64,000 bases of DNA from Pachysolen tannophilus NRRL Y-2460. Its lineage: Eukaryota > Ascomycota > Pichiomycetes > Alaninales > Pachysolenaceae. The DNA lies in NCBI GenBank assembly GCA_001661245.1, contig KV454016.1:1-64000 (forward strand). Reading direction: 5' to 3'. Shown piece after piece: positions 1-10,429 of this stretch (positions are counted from its first letter, which is position 1; every line of letters begins with the position of its first letter). Position numbers and translations under genes: made by a program. The notes under the pieces were generated by a model, which searched no databases, was not told where the DNA came from, and worked only from the letters and a program-made list of their open reading frames with translations.

Positions 1-264
1 CACACCACTCACACCACTCACACCACTCACACCACTCACACCACTCACACCACTCACACCACTCACACCACTCACACCACTCACACCACTCACACCACTC
101 ACACCACTCACACCACTCACACCACTCACACCACTCACACCACTCACACCACTCACACCACTCACACCACTCACACCACTCACACCACTCACACCACTCA
201 CACCACTCACACCACTCACACCACTCACACCACTCACACCACTCACACCACTCACACCACTCAC
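1..264. repeat. Telomeric array, 9-bp repeat CACACCACT
   Basis: The window opens with 29 perfect tandem copies of CACACCACT (1-261) and a partial CAC. The C-rich strand reads 5' to 3' inward, as expected at a left chromosome end; the G-rich strand would be AGTGGTGTG. The absence of any variant copy fits a telomerase-maintained terminal array rather than an old interstitial minisatellite. The real array is probably longer, since the window starts inside it. Confidence 0.9.
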
Positions 265-300
265 TTTCCTAAATTTCCTAAATTTCCTAAATTTCCTTTA
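265..300. repeat. Short subtelomeric 9-bp repeat TTTCCTAAA
   Basis: Immediately next to the telomeric array are three perfect copies of TTTCCTAAA (265-273, 274-282, 283-291) and one changed copy (TTTCCTTTA, 292-300). The unit has the same 9-bp length as the telomeric repeat but an unrelated sequence. Confidence 0.8.
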
Positions 301-928
301 GGAGCTATTAGTGCAAATGTTGGGTTAATCATTATTTTAACTTTTCAATTTATCTCTCCATCTCATAAGAAATACCCTCCCTTTTTGAGGCCTGAAAAGA
401 TTACTAATCTATTTGTATTTTCATTCTGTTGCAAGTATACATGGCTTCATTGCTAAAAATGATACTATTAGCTAGCATGAAAAGTTAGTTATTTTTAAAA
501 ACATTGACCTTGGTTATAAGGAGTACAATACTTCCGCTCTATCGTAGTAGTTGTTGTAAGATTTGTCACTTTTTTTATCAAGCACAGCAAAAAATCAGTC
601 TATTTCTCAATCGTCTCTTTATAAGCTTCTGCGAGGGCGCACACAATTACTTTTGGGTATATGTCGGTTCGTTGCTGCCATATCATAACATGTCTACAAA
701 AATGACAGTTCTGCATTAAAACAAATCTTTTATTACTGCTTTCATAATTATCAATACAAATTTTCATTGTCTATATAATTTCAAATAAATAGTTAGATGG
801 AAACTTCATGATTCTTACATATCACGAACTTCTTCACAAACAGTGCTTTCCAAAAACATAAAAGTAAAACATAACCAAAAAGGGTAGTTAATGCATCTGC
901 TTGCATGCCACTCGCATCACAGACCAAC
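301..928. other. Subtelomeric stretch without a recognisable gene
   Basis: AT-rich sequence between the telomeric repeats and the P450 stop codon. Only short open frames occur (for example 504-719, from a TTG codon) with no recognisable domain. No repeat or RNA gene is apparent. Confidence 0.5.
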
Positions 929-2548
929 CTAAAATAGTTTATCTTTCTCGAATGTGGCCTCTGTTTCCGCCCATTGACCTCTAACTAGATCTTCTTTGCT
1001 TTTACTTCTAACGGTAAATTTAGCCTTAAACGGTTCGTGTCTTGCTACAATACCACCAGAAATAGCCAAAGGATTTACTGGTATTTCATTACCTTCACTA
1101 TCGGTAGCATGGGAGATCTCAAAGGTCCACAAGATTCGGGCCATAGCCAAGAACAAACTTCTTTCAGCTAAATGCATTCCTGGACAAATTCTACGACCTG
1201 CTCCAAATGTGAAATGATCTCTCAAGTTAGCATCGCTGAGTGCTGCAGATTCTCCAGCTCTCAATGAATCATTTACATATCGCTCAGGCTTGAATTCCCG
1301 TGGCTTAGGATATCTTTTCTCGTCGTGGTTGAGAGTCCAGACATTATTTATGACATGAGCGCCCGCTGGTATCCAATAACCCATGTATTCATCGTCCTTA
1401 TTTGCTGAATGAGGAGCAATACCCATAATACTAGTAGGCATCCATCTGAGTGTCTCTTTTTCAACCCACCTAATATACTGAAGATTTTCTTCGTCATCCA
1501 TTGTAGGCATTCGATCAGGTCCTACAACACGGTCAACTTCTTCTCTGGCAATTTTCTGGACCTCTGGAAAACAAACCATAGCCATAATAAAACCTACAAG
1601 GACACCAGCTGTAGTATCGGATCCAGCCTCTAAGAGAGTACCAGATATATAACAGGCTAGATCGTCCGAAAATCCCAATTTTTTTTGACTTTCAAGCATA
1701 TCAGCACAAAAGCAGGGACCAACCTTTCCTTCCTTTATAGCTTCCCTGCAGTTAACCATATAGCTCATATACAAAGCTTTCTCTTCTTTGTGTAATTCTT
1801 TAGCTTGCCTAGCAGACGGGTTCAAGAAATCTGGCACATATCTGAGAATTGGAAAGTAGTCCATTAATGAATGACTGATTTGAGAAGCAACAGCAAACTT
1901 CTCAAAACCTTCAAAAATCTGCGAAACCTTTGGATCTTCATAAAGAGGAGATCTCCATCCAAAAACCAATTGAGTCGTGAGACTAGTCGAGTAACGACGA
2001 AGATGTTTATGAAAATCATCGGGATTATTAAGCAAATCCACCATCATCTGTCTATTCTCTTGTTCTTGGTAAGGAATATATTTTACAGCTGCCTTAATGT
2101 TTAGCAACTTATGAATCATCTTTCTTGCCATTCTCCAAGTGTCGTTGTAAGGTAAAAAGACAAATCTCAAGCCTCCAGAAATGAGATCCTGACCAACGTA
2201 TATTTCAGGACGAGAAGAGTATATTGTACTTTTTTTATCCAAAAGTTCTTTAATAGCATCGGGACTATTGAGAACGATCACAACTTTTGTACCCAAGATC
2301 AATGAGTATATAGGTCCGTAGGTTTTTGCCCATTCTTGAAACTTTAGGTGCACATTCTTCTTCGGAATTTGAAGAAAATTACCAAAGATCGGAACAGTTG
2401 GCGGACCTGGTGGAAGTCGTGGGTTCCTCTTTCCTATCTGCAAAATCTCATAGATTGTAAAGAGCACGAACAAAATTAACAGAGCATACGAAACATATTC
2501 AAAACTATCGCCTAACAATTTCGAATGTTCTAACATTGATTTCAACAT
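929..2548 (-). CDS. Cytochrome P450 monooxygenase (membrane-anchored, fungal CYP2-clan-like)
   Basis: A 539-residue class II P450 expected in the ER membrane and dependent on NADPH-cytochrome P450 reductase. An N-terminal membrane anchor (about residues 18-36) is followed by a proline hinge (LPPGPP, about 45-50). The oxygen-activation helix carries AGSDTT (about 306-311), the K-helix ExxR is ETLR (about 363), PERF appears as PERY, and the heme loop is FGAGRRICPG (about 449-458) with the axial Cys. Length is normal and no intron is needed. It resembles the OrdA/phenylacetate-hydroxylase-like fungal P450s; substrate is unknown. As the first gene from the telomere in a phenolic-catabolism cluster, ring hydroxylation or O-demethylation is an inference. 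Its upstream region carries two AAGTGGGGAG-like sites. Confidence 0.9.
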   Translation of the reverse strand: MLKSMLEHSKLLGDSFEYVSYALLILFVLFTIYEILQIGKRNPRLPPGPPTVPIFGNFLQIPKKNVHLKFQEWAKTYGPIYSLILGTKVVIVLNSPDAIKELLDKKSTIYSSRPEIYVGQDLISGGLRFVFLPYNDTWRMARKMIHKLLNIKAAVKYIPYQEQENRQMMVDLLNNPDDFHKHLRRYSTSLTTQLVFGWRSPLYEDPKVSQIFEGFEKFAVASQISHSLMDYFPILRYVPDFLNPSARQAKELHKEEKALYMSYMVNCREAIKEGKVGPCFCADMLESQKKLGFSDDLACYISGTLLEAGSDTTAGVLVGFIMAMVCFPEVQKIAREEVDRVVGPDRMPTMDDEENLQYIRWVEKETLRWMPTSIMGIAPHSANKDDEYMGYWIPAGAHVINNVWTLNHDEKRYPKPREFKPERYVNDSLRAGESAALSDANLRDHFTFGAGRRICPGMHLAERSLFLAMARILWTFEISHATDSEGNEIPVNPLAISGGIVARHEPFKAKFTVRSKSKEDLVRGQWAETEATFEKDKLF

Positions 2549-3077
2549 TTTCTAGAGATAATTTTATGACCAACAATCCTGCTCTGTTACTCAATAACTA
2601 AATAAAACTGCATATCATGATTCTTATATCTGCGTTTTCTCAAATGCATAAAAATCTTATCGAACTAAGATAGGAACCTACAATGCATATTATCGATTTT
2701 ATCTGGAATTAAAAAAGATATTGAACTCCCCACTTAACAAAGATAGGGTTCCAATTTAAAAGAAAGGTTCAGCTATATAAAAAAAAAGTATTACTAATTC
2801 GCACCTTCACTAAACAAAATAGGAGCCACTCAACAGCATTCGGTCTCAAATTATAAAACATATTGAACCTGCTCCCCACTCAAAATAGATAAGGACAATA
2901 AATCCAAACAAGTTTTAAATATATGGAAGAATATTATCAAATTAAATCTTCGATAAAAATAATCAAAAACCTAAAGAACCTAAAAAAACACACAAAAAAT
3001 AAAAACCTCCGTAGCCAGCTACAAGTTGACCCATTAAGTTGTAAACCAAAAAATAATATAATATATATATATATTTA
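2549..3077 (-). promoter_or_regulatory. Upstream region of the P450 gene with two GTGGGG sites
   Basis: This interval lies between the P450 start and the 3' end of the dioxygenase gene, both on the minus strand. CCCCAC (GTGGGG on the coding strand) occurs at 2728-2733 and 2874-2879, in the contexts AAGTGGGGAG and GAGTGGGGAG. The first context is identical to a site in the old yellow enzyme promoter at 21559-21568. A TA-rich tract at 3057-3080 lies at the dioxygenase 3' end. Confidence 0.45.
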
Positions 3078-4136
3078 TTATTTATTAGACTTCTTAAACG
3101 CATAACTCATTTTGCTTAAGTAATGTTCACCTGCAACAATGTTATCATACTTTTTAGGCCTTGATTCAGTAATACATGAAGGCAAGGTCTTCATAACTAC
3201 TTCGTAGTCAGCACCAAAAAAAAATGGAATTGAGTATCTTTCCGTACCAGATCTATTAATGGCTCTGTGCAAAGTAGACAAAAATACGTTGTTAGTCCAA
3301 ATTGATAATGCATCTCCAATATTAACGACAAAAGTACCTGGTATAGGTGTTGCAGGAACCCAGATACCATCTCCAGAAACAACTTCAAGAGAGTTAACAC
3401 TGTCGTCTTGCCTTAAGATGGTAAATAATTCATGGTCAGTATGAGGAAAAATTGCGGTATTTGCATCTGGATTATCGGCAACTTGAGCTGCATAATAGTT
3501 CAAAGCCAACAAACTACCTGGATGAGTAACTTTGTCATCAAAAAAGCTCTCGTCAAGGTTAAGAGCTAGAGCAAAAATTCTAATTAATTTTCTGCTCAAG
3601 GTGAGCATTTGAGAGAAATACTCACTGACACAGGGCTTGAATTCAGGCAATACATCCTGTGGTGGCCATTGGTTGTTTGCATCAAACTTTTCTCCTGTTT
3701 CTTTGCCAAATTCCTTATCATACTTAGCTTCACGACCAAACAACAAACTCTCATAACTGTGAGGTCTCTTTCCCTCTTTTTCATTCAAAGCTTCATATGG
3801 GGCATAACCAAGAAAATATTCATTATTTTTTCTATCGATCTTCAATTTCTCCTGAATTGGAACCTTTTTGAAAAAGTCATCTGCATTTTTTCTAACATTT
3901 TTGACTAGCTCGTCACTTATGCCATGATTTTTAATGTAAAAAAAACCTACTTCGGTGCAGGCCTTGTAAACATCTTCAGCTACCTTCTTCCTCTTGGAGT
4001 AGTCTTCACTCTCAAGATCAGTAAGATCAATAATTGGAAGTTGTCTGAATGGAACATTTCCTTCAGGTTCTTTGACCTTACGAATGCCCATCTCTGGACC
4101 AAGATCGACGACTTGTGTTTCAACTTCTGTACTCAT
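3078..4136 (-). CDS. 2-oxoglutarate/Fe(II)-dependent dioxygenase (isopenicillin N synthase-like)
   Basis: A 352-residue soluble non-heme iron oxygenase with the DIOX_N domain at about 30-150 (LPIIDL opening, GFFYIKNHGI) and the 2OG-Fe(II) domain at about 190-310. The iron ligands are visible as HTD in PHTDHE (about 231-233) and the distal His in TLHRA (about 288). The 2-oxoglutarate-binding Arg-x-Ser is RYS (about 298). Length and layout match fungal enzymes such as thymine 7-hydroxylase and many uncharacterised oxidoreductases; the family does not fix the substrate. It sits just downstream of an NCS1 permease on the same strand, which makes a nucleobase or other N-heterocycle a candidate substrate (inference). 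Confidence 0.88.
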   Translation of the reverse strand: MSTEVETQVVDLGPEMGIRKVKEPEGNVPFRQLPIIDLTDLESEDYSKRKKVAEDVYKACTEVGFFYIKNHGISDELVKNVRKNADDFFKKVPIQEKLKIDRKNNEYFLGYAPYEALNEKEGKRPHSYESLLFGREAKYDKEFGKETGEKFDANNQWPPQDVLPEFKPCVSEYFSQMLTLSRKLIRIFALALNLDESFFDDKVTHPGSLLALNYYAAQVADNPDANTAIFPHTDHELFTILRQDDSVNSLEVVSGDGIWVPATPIPGTFVVNIGDALSIWTNNVFLSTLHRAINRSGTERYSIPFFFGADYEVVMKTLPSCITESRPKKYDNIVAGEHYLSKMSYAFKKSNK

Positions 4137-4721
4137 TTTTAGATGAACTTATATTGTTTTTCTCAATAGCGATTATAAACTTTTAACTGTTATTATTTGA
4201 ATTACACTGAAGTATTCAACGTTCTAAGTTTTCTCTTAAATATCCATTTCCATCTTACATTATTGACGTTGTCTTTTCTAATCTATCTTAATGATAATCT
4301 TGATAGGCCATTAATGTGAAGAGGGGTGGTTATGGATCTCTCAAGGGTGGACTCGCAGGTCTATTGCGTCCACTCAAAGAATTTTTCGGGGCCCTTAGTA
4401 GTACAATTCATTACCCACTTTAAAATTGTTCGAGTCATCGTAAACGATTATCAACATCAGTAGGCAAACCTTCATAATGAACTAAATACGACTAATTTTT
4501 AGAAGAGGATCTTGAGATGATTATCTACGGCCAAATCTATTAATAATTATTAGGTCAAAATTGCAACATTTATTTGTAACAAAAACAAAACTCTACTAGT
4601 TTCTTAAATCTTGGAATAATAAACGGTAACTGAGCCTACTGATAAAAATTATCCATTAAAAATCGCAATATGTAATGAAACAAAAAAGTTGTTAATTATC
4701 GCCAATGAAAGGGCAACATAA
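4137..4721 (-). promoter_or_regulatory. Upstream region of the dioxygenase gene with paired GTGGAC/GTCCAC words
   Basis: About 210-235 bp before the dioxygenase start, GTGGAC (4347-4352) and GTCCAC (4368-4373) form an inverted pair, and GAGGGG lies nearby at 4321-4326. No other gene is visible between the dioxygenase and the NCS1 stop codon. Confidence 0.4.
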
Positions 4722-6245
4722 CTACCTACCTACATACTTAAGTTCAATCCATCTTACCAGAAGATGGCCAATAAAGCTCATTGCCAAGGATATAGGAAAT
4801 GCAACATCTCCAGGATAAACACTGCTTATGTCCTTTGCAATTGGACCTGTCCAGTATGTTTCATTCATTCCAACAGTAGCTCCTCCTACACCACACGCAA
4901 AGGCAAATATAGCAGCATATCCCACAGGAAGCTTAGCCTTATTTTCATATTCATGTGCCTCATACCCTGTCTGACGCTTGTAAATGAAATGCTCAGACAA
5001 AAAAATTCCTAGGTAAATAGCAACAAAATACGAAATAAGACCCATAAAATTTTCCATAAAATCAGAAAATTTGTAAAAACACGGAATGCTAACACCCAAA
5101 GCAATACCATTAGCCAGAAGTGTCCACAAAAGTCTAGGAACTAGTTTGAATTTTGGCCATACTGCTTGAGCGGAAAGCGACGAAGAATAAGAGCATGCAA
5201 CATTAGCGGAAGTTAATGATAATGCTAAAAGAACAACACAAAATCCTCCAAAGCCATGCAACGACTTATGGACTAATATTGCAAACGTCAACCCAGCTGC
5301 ACTTTGAGTCTCGTAGTAATAAGCATAATCCGTATTGTTATACATACATACTGCTGCTGCTACTCCAATAATTTGAGTAAAAACAAGTGAGAATATCGTT
5401 CCACTAGTAACATACCAAAATATTTTATGTTTAGAACTTGTCTTTTTCATATACACTGAATAGTCACATCCATAAAGAGTCCAACCAGCAGCATTTCCGA
5501 ATATATCCGCACCGTACGTTAAAACCATTCCTGCTTCAGCTCTCCCAGTAGCCATGGTACCGGTGGAAAAAGATCCTGACATCGTGATTCTAGCGATAAG
5601 AACAAATGATATGATGAAAACAGGAACCCAACTGTACAGTTCAAACTTATGAATAAAATCGTAACCGAGTAAAGATATAACAGTGCTGCAAGCCGACATT
5701 ATAAGAATGGCAGCCCAAGGAGGAAGAGCACCATTACCCAATGTATGAAGGAGTCCTGCACCGGCGACATTGTTGAGAATTTCCCAACCTATACAAATAA
5801 CAGCATTAATTGAGGCAAAAATTTTGACTCCCTGATATCCTACCCAATACCTAGACAACACCATTTGTCTTAAGCCAAATTCTGGACCAAAAGTTGACAT
5901 AAGTCCAACCGGTAAAACACCAATAGCGTTGAAAAATATGATAACAAGGACCGAATCCCAAAACAGTAAACCAAAAGTTGCAGGTCCACTCATTCCTATA
6001 CTAAAGCCTAAATAGATCATGTTTATAGATGAAAATACAAAAGCAATACTATGTTCCTTCTGATCCGTCCTCTGATGCTCTTCTATTCTCTGTACACCAG
6101 TTTCTTCTGCCCCCGATTGGTAGAGAACTTTTTCAACAACAGATTGTTTTCTTTTCTTAATGGAGGATTCTGAATACTCCTCAACATCACCATTGGTGAG
6201 CGAGGCTACACTCTGCAATACCACTTGTTTTTCAATATCAGTCAT
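4722..6245 (-). CDS. NCS1 family permease (FCY2/TPN1-like nucleobase or vitamin transporter)
   Basis: A 507-residue plasma-membrane symporter of the purine-cytosine permease family. A hydrophilic N-terminus of about 70 residues is followed by roughly 12 membrane segments starting near INMIYLGFSIG. Typical family pieces are the GPATFGLLFWDS stretch, GLRQMVLSRYWVGYQG and GWTLYGCDYSVYM. The first ATG of the frame (6245) is used; the frame extends seven codons further upstream only to a TTG. Family members carry cytosine, purines, pyridoxine or related rings; this sequence alone does not decide which. Neighbouring genes encode a 2OG dioxygenase and a lactonase-type hydrolase on the same strand, consistent with uptake of a heterocyclic or phenolic substrate for the cluster. 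Confidence 0.88.
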   Translation of the reverse strand: MTDIEKQVVLQSVASLTNGDVEEYSESSIKKRKQSVVEKVLYQSGAEETGVQRIEEHQRTDQKEHSIAFVFSSINMIYLGFSIGMSGPATFGLLFWDSVLVIIFFNAIGVLPVGLMSTFGPEFGLRQMVLSRYWVGYQGVKIFASINAVICIGWEILNNVAGAGLLHTLGNGALPPWAAILIMSACSTVISLLGYDFIHKFELYSWVPVFIISFVLIARITMSGSFSTGTMATGRAEAGMVLTYGADIFGNAAGWTLYGCDYSVYMKKTSSKHKIFWYVTSGTIFSLVFTQIIGVAAAVCMYNNTDYAYYYETQSAAGLTFAILVHKSLHGFGGFCVVLLALSLTSANVACSYSSSLSAQAVWPKFKLVPRLLWTLLANGIALGVSIPCFYKFSDFMENFMGLISYFVAIYLGIFLSEHFIYKRQTGYEAHEYENKAKLPVGYAAIFAFACGVGGATVGMNETYWTGPIAKDISSVYPGDVAFPISLAMSFIGHLLVRWIELKYVGR

Positions 6246-6886
6246 ACTATCTTTCAACTCTACCAAAAAGTATATATAGAATAATACACTATATTCTTTT
6301 ATTTAAAAAATACCGATCAACAGCGTAGATAGAACTCTTATATTGTTTTTGTTTGTAATAATATCTCATCAAATATTGTTTGATTGCATTGGAGATAAGC
6401 TCTACATCTTCAGACATATTGAAATAAAACTGTATACAATAACCAGCTAAAAAGCACGTTGAGATTCTTATCGTAATGCAGAATCTTTCGTCCCCACGTA
6501 TTGAACGTTTGCAGGCATAATCTAATCTTCAGTGGACATATTCCCACTTTAGTTTCTATGTTTTCGTCCATGCATCCATTTTTCTCAATCAATGCGTTTA
6601 GTATTTGATAGAAGTCTCTATACTGTCTCTGTCCGTTTTTACTTATTGGTCTTATGAATGTCAGTGGACTGCGTGATATCTGACTAATTGTTTACGCTAG
6701 ATCTTAAAGTAATATACTCTCCAAAAAAAGCACATTATATACTACAACTTTTCAGCTACCCATAGAACGGTTAAACAATTAATTTCCTTCGTTTACTTCC
6801 GACTACATACTTTTTGAATAATGGAATCTACTAAATTTAACTAATTATATTCACCTGTATATCAGGTTTCTAAATTACTATAGATA
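6246..6886 (-). promoter_or_regulatory. Upstream region of the NCS1 permease gene
   Basis: Contains CCCCAC at 6492-6497 (GTGGGG on the coding strand, about 250 bp before the start) and GTGGAC at 6664-6669. A TATA-like tract (TATATATAG) lies at about 6271-6280. No gene is seen between the permease and the SMP-30 stop codon. Confidence 0.4.
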
Positions 6887-7867
6887 TTACTTATCGAAAT
6901 AATTCATTTCAAGTCCTTTAACACCAGGCTCATACTTGAACAAGTGTCCTCCCCAATCGGTTTTTTGCTTACTCAGTGCATCAAAGGCACTAGTAATGTA
7001 GAGAATATCATTATTCAGACCTCCCCAAGTAAGGGAAGAAATGTATTTGGTATTAAATCTAATAGTTTTCTGTAATTTTCCGTTGGAATTAAATATCATT
7101 ATTGAACCTATATTCCACATAGCAACCCATATATTACCTTCTATATCGATGGTCATTCCATCTGGTTGGCCGCCATCTTTGGTTGTATCAGCAAAAATTC
7201 GTTTCTTAGCTATTGTTGAATTTTTAAGATCAAAGTCATAAGCATATATTGCATGACGTCCCGAATCATTTAAATACATAGTATTATTATCTGGACTCCA
7301 AGCTATGCCATTACCACAAATCAATCCATCATCCATCATTTTCAACGTTCCATCGGGCAGATATCTCCATAATCTCCCAAGAGGCTTTCCGTAGCCATCT
7401 GGTAAATTTTCTCCATACGAATAAGCTTTTCTGTCAATCTCTGCGATCCAAAAATTACCATTGCAGTCAATACCTCCGTCATTAAGCCTTCTGATCCTCT
7501 TATCTTCTTTTGGTATGATCTCTCTTAATATTTGTAACTTCCCTGTACCTTCATCCAAAAACGCAATGCCTTGATAATACAGACATAATAATGAACCAGG
7601 TACATTCTTTCGAAAGCGCAGAACCGTGACACTGTCTTCTAGATTAACCACCCGATGTTTGATTACATGTTCTTCATTATTCTCAGTTGGATCTAAATTC
7701 AAAATATGCAATTGTGGAGGATCACTGGAAATATCAAAGTAATATAAACTGTTGTTTGTTTTTCTATAAATTGGACCTTCTCCCAATACACAAGGTTTAT
7801 CCAATACGTAAAACGGCTCCTTGATTTCCATTTCTTGAGCTTCAAAAGGAGTTCTCTGGTTATCCAT
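6887..7867 (-). CDS. SMP-30/gluconolactonase-family lactonase
   Basis: A 326-residue six-bladed beta-propeller hydrolase of the SMP-30/gluconolactonase/LRE group. The expected opening is present (LGEGPIYRK, near residue 30, with the metal-binding Glu), followed by RLNDGGIDCNGNFW, GNGIAWSPDNNTMY and PDGMTIDIEGNIWVAMW, where the metal and proton-transfer Asn and Asp residues of the family lie. The start is taken at the ATG at 7867; the open frame reaches back to 7939 only from a TTG. Family members hydrolyse sugar lactones and other lactones. In an aromatic cluster it could open an enol-lactone (inference), but a sugar-lactone role is equally compatible. Confidence 0.85.
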   Translation of the reverse strand: MDNQRTPFEAQEMEIKEPFYVLDKPCVLGEGPIYRKTNNSLYYFDISSDPPQLHILNLDPTENNEEHVIKHRVVNLEDSVTVLRFRKNVPGSLLCLYYQGIAFLDEGTGKLQILREIIPKEDKRIRRLNDGGIDCNGNFWIAEIDRKAYSYGENLPDGYGKPLGRLWRYLPDGTLKMMDDGLICGNGIAWSPDNNTMYLNDSGRHAIYAYDFDLKNSTIAKKRIFADTTKDGGQPDGMTIDIEGNIWVAMWNIGSIMIFNSNGKLQKTIRFNTKYISSLTWGGLNNDILYITSAFDALSKQKTDWGGHLFKYEPGVKGLEMNYFDK

Positions 7868-8896
7868 TGTTAACTTTACTTCCAAATCAAACAACACCTT
7901 ACTTTTTGGCAATTGAGTGGAACTTAATAACCATATCAAGTGGTTCTTATAATTAATATTTTCTTGAGTGATAGCATTAAGTTGTTAGCTTTTTATCCAC
8001 AACGTGGGGGAAGTGGAAACATTAGAGTATGCACTTTAGCTGTAGCCCTGTATGGAAGTAAGAAAATTGTATTAAAACCAATTTTGTTTAGAAAGAAACA
8101 AGAGTTCTTACAGTCAGCTCTTCCCATAAACTAAACTTACAACTTCATAGTTTCATCAAGGAAATTGCGGTCGCCGTTACGTTATCTATATTATGGCCTT
8201 TATCAGTACAATAACTTATATCATTTGCCAAGATTATCTATGATTATAAGTGGACAATATAGAAAGATTAACTCCATGTTTTAGAGGCTACAATCATTGC
8301 ACACTGACCACATTAACTGTTGTTTCTTTAAAAAAAAATCTCAATAAAATCTCATACACCAATTAAGATTTAAATTTAATGATAGTTACACCCCCTTTCA
8401 TTTCCCCTACCACATACACAATCGATACACATAGGTTCTCTTTTTTATTATAGCGGTGGTAATATTATAACTGTCAGAAAATACAACTTTCTATTGATAT
8501 CTGTTTCTTGTGACAAAAATTTTGAGACTGTACATTTTTTTTTAATCCACTGACTCTGATATGCTTAATAAATCATAGTAGATTAGGGATACAAGGGGAA
8601 AAATAAAATAGGATTTCAAAGATTTTTACTTAAAGAATATGGTTTTATATGACGAGATAAAATGAAACCAAATATTTTATATTTAGATATCTGAGGACAG
8701 TTATATCAAGTATCTTGAAAAATTTCAATTAAAAAAAACGAGAATTCTAGTCTGTATAGATGGATATTTTTATATTTATTCGATTCAACATTTATTATTT
8801 TTTGATTAAAAATTGATAGTAATTCTGAATATTCTAATAGGTAGAGTAATCATGATTCTTTTGAATCATTCTATAGTTTTCTATAAAAACGGATGA
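7868..8896 (-). promoter_or_regulatory. About 1 kb upstream of the lactonase gene
   Basis: GTGGGG occurs at 8004-8009, within a CCACAACGTGGGGG context, about 140 bp before the lactonase start. GTGGAC occurs at 8250-8255. The remainder (about 8300-8890) is AT-rich with no credible gene; the 64-codon frame at 7940-8134 starts at GTG and has no recognisable domain. Confidence 0.35.
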
Positions 8897-9782
8897 TTAC
8901 CATTTGGTGACACCCGCATCTACAATTATGTCTTCACCGCTCATATAGGAACTGGCATCACTTGCGAGAAACACGCAGGTACCCAGCATATCTTCAGGGT
9001 TTGCAACCTTCTTGTTCATACATACATCTTTCCATTCTTCAATTAATTCAGGAAATCCAGCAGTCATTTCTGTTCTCACGTATCCTGGACTTAAAGAATT
9101 AGCTCTTATACCGTACTTTTGTAATTCTGCCGAAATTGGAGCGACCATGGATCTCACAGCTCCTTTAGTACCACAATAGGCAGAACTTCTTTGAGATCTA
9201 ATTGCAATATAGCTCCCCATACTACAAATAAAAACTATACTTCCCTTCTTGGTTCCATTTTTAATCATTTGCTTTGCAGCTAACTGAGCTGTAAAATAAG
9301 AACCTCTAAAATTTACATTGCATAGACGATTGAATTTATCATAAGAAGTTTCCAAAAATTCGATATTTTCGTTAATGCCAGCACAGGGAACACAAATATC
9401 GATCTTTCCTTCAAAATCTTGAACAAATTTTTGAAATGCGGTTTCCAAACTTTGTTGATCCGACACATCAACACTTTAAATTATTAGAATTTTTCTTATA
9501 TTCATTCAAAACATAAGAAAGTACTTACATATAATTTCTCACCTTAACACTGTATTTAGCTTCAAGTTCTTTTGTGTCTTTGATTGGAACTAATAAATCG
9601 AAAATTCCAACATCGCAACCTGATTCCATAAGGGCTTCAGCGCATGCAAAACCGATGCCTCTTCCTCCTCCTGAAACTAGAGCTGTTCTTCCAGAAATAT
9701 CAAACTATTCTATGTTAGTAAAGTATTCATGCAAACCCGTTATAAAAATTGAGAAAAAGTTACTTACTTTATTAAATACCAT
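8897..9782 (-). CDS. Short-chain dehydrogenase/reductase, three exons
   Basis: Exons on the minus strand are 9768-9782 (five codons), 9529-9704 and 8897-9473, giving 255 residues. Intron 1 (9705-9767, 63 nt) has a GTAAGT donor, a TACTAAC branch point and a TAG acceptor; intron 2 (9474-9528, 55 nt) has GTAAGT and an AAAG acceptor. The spliced protein has the NAD(P)-binding motif SGGGRGIG near residue 15, the catalytic Ser in SMGS, the YxxxK motif as YCGTK, and the SPGYVRTEM stretch. It is closest in type to the sorbose reductase/mannitol dehydrogenase-like group (SOU family). The substrate could be an alcohol, a diol or a dihydrodiol. It is divergent from the FAD monooxygenase gene at 10430, sharing a 647-bp promoter. 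Confidence 0.88.
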
Positions 9783-10429
9783 TTAATATTAGTGCTGTCT
9801 TTAATTAAGTATAATATAATTATCGATTGCCAAAACATATCATGTTCTTCCCATTTATATAAGCTGAATCTTGAAGTAGTTTTACGTGGACAAGGAAATA
9901 TTATATCTGTTGATCGGGAAGAGAGACCTTGATTGTAAATAAGAAATCACTCTGATAGGCCGAATATAAAAAGTTCATACGCAGTACAAATCATGTTAAT
10001 GCATAGTTTCATGCAGAAGATTCATAGAGACCAACATTTTCAATTGTTACCAGATAGTAGTTGATGATAATATTTGAGGCGAAAAGGAATATTCTTCTTA
10101 ATTAAAATTACGATGATAAATCAAAACTTTTTATTCCTCATTGGAAAGACAAGTTGAATACTCTGAAGACAAGAAGCTAGTGAAGATTACGAGGCTTTAT
10201 AGATGATATATATAGACGTGTCTTATGTTCGCATGGACTCAAACCGTTCTGTCGACCATTCTGAAATGCATTTACTTAGGTGGGGACCTGCTTTCTTTTT
10301 TTGAGTGCCCACATATGATAAGATTTTTCGTTCCCTTTTACTTGACTATAAAAACCGGCCAAGTTGTATCGATAATGGGAACGATGGTACTTTGATCTAA
10401 AGATAATTTTTAGTCTTGACTAAAAAAAG
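9783..10429. promoter_or_regulatory. Divergent promoter between the SDR and FAD monooxygenase genes
   Basis: GTGGAC lies at 9886-9891, about 105 bp before the SDR start. GTGGGGAC lies at 10280-10287, about 145 bp before the monooxygenase start, followed by GTGCCCAC at about 10315. The divergent layout suggests co-regulation. Confidence 0.45.

Noticed and set aside
1-300. CRISPR-like regular repeats
   Set aside because: Units are contiguous without spacers and lie at a eukaryotic chromosome end.
504-719. A 71-codon open frame near the telomere
   Set aside because: It starts at TTG, has no recognisable domain, and lies in unremarkable AT-rich sequence.
7940-8134. A 64-codon frame upstream of the lactonase gene
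   Set aside because: It starts at GTG, overlaps the putative promoter words, and shows no family similarity.
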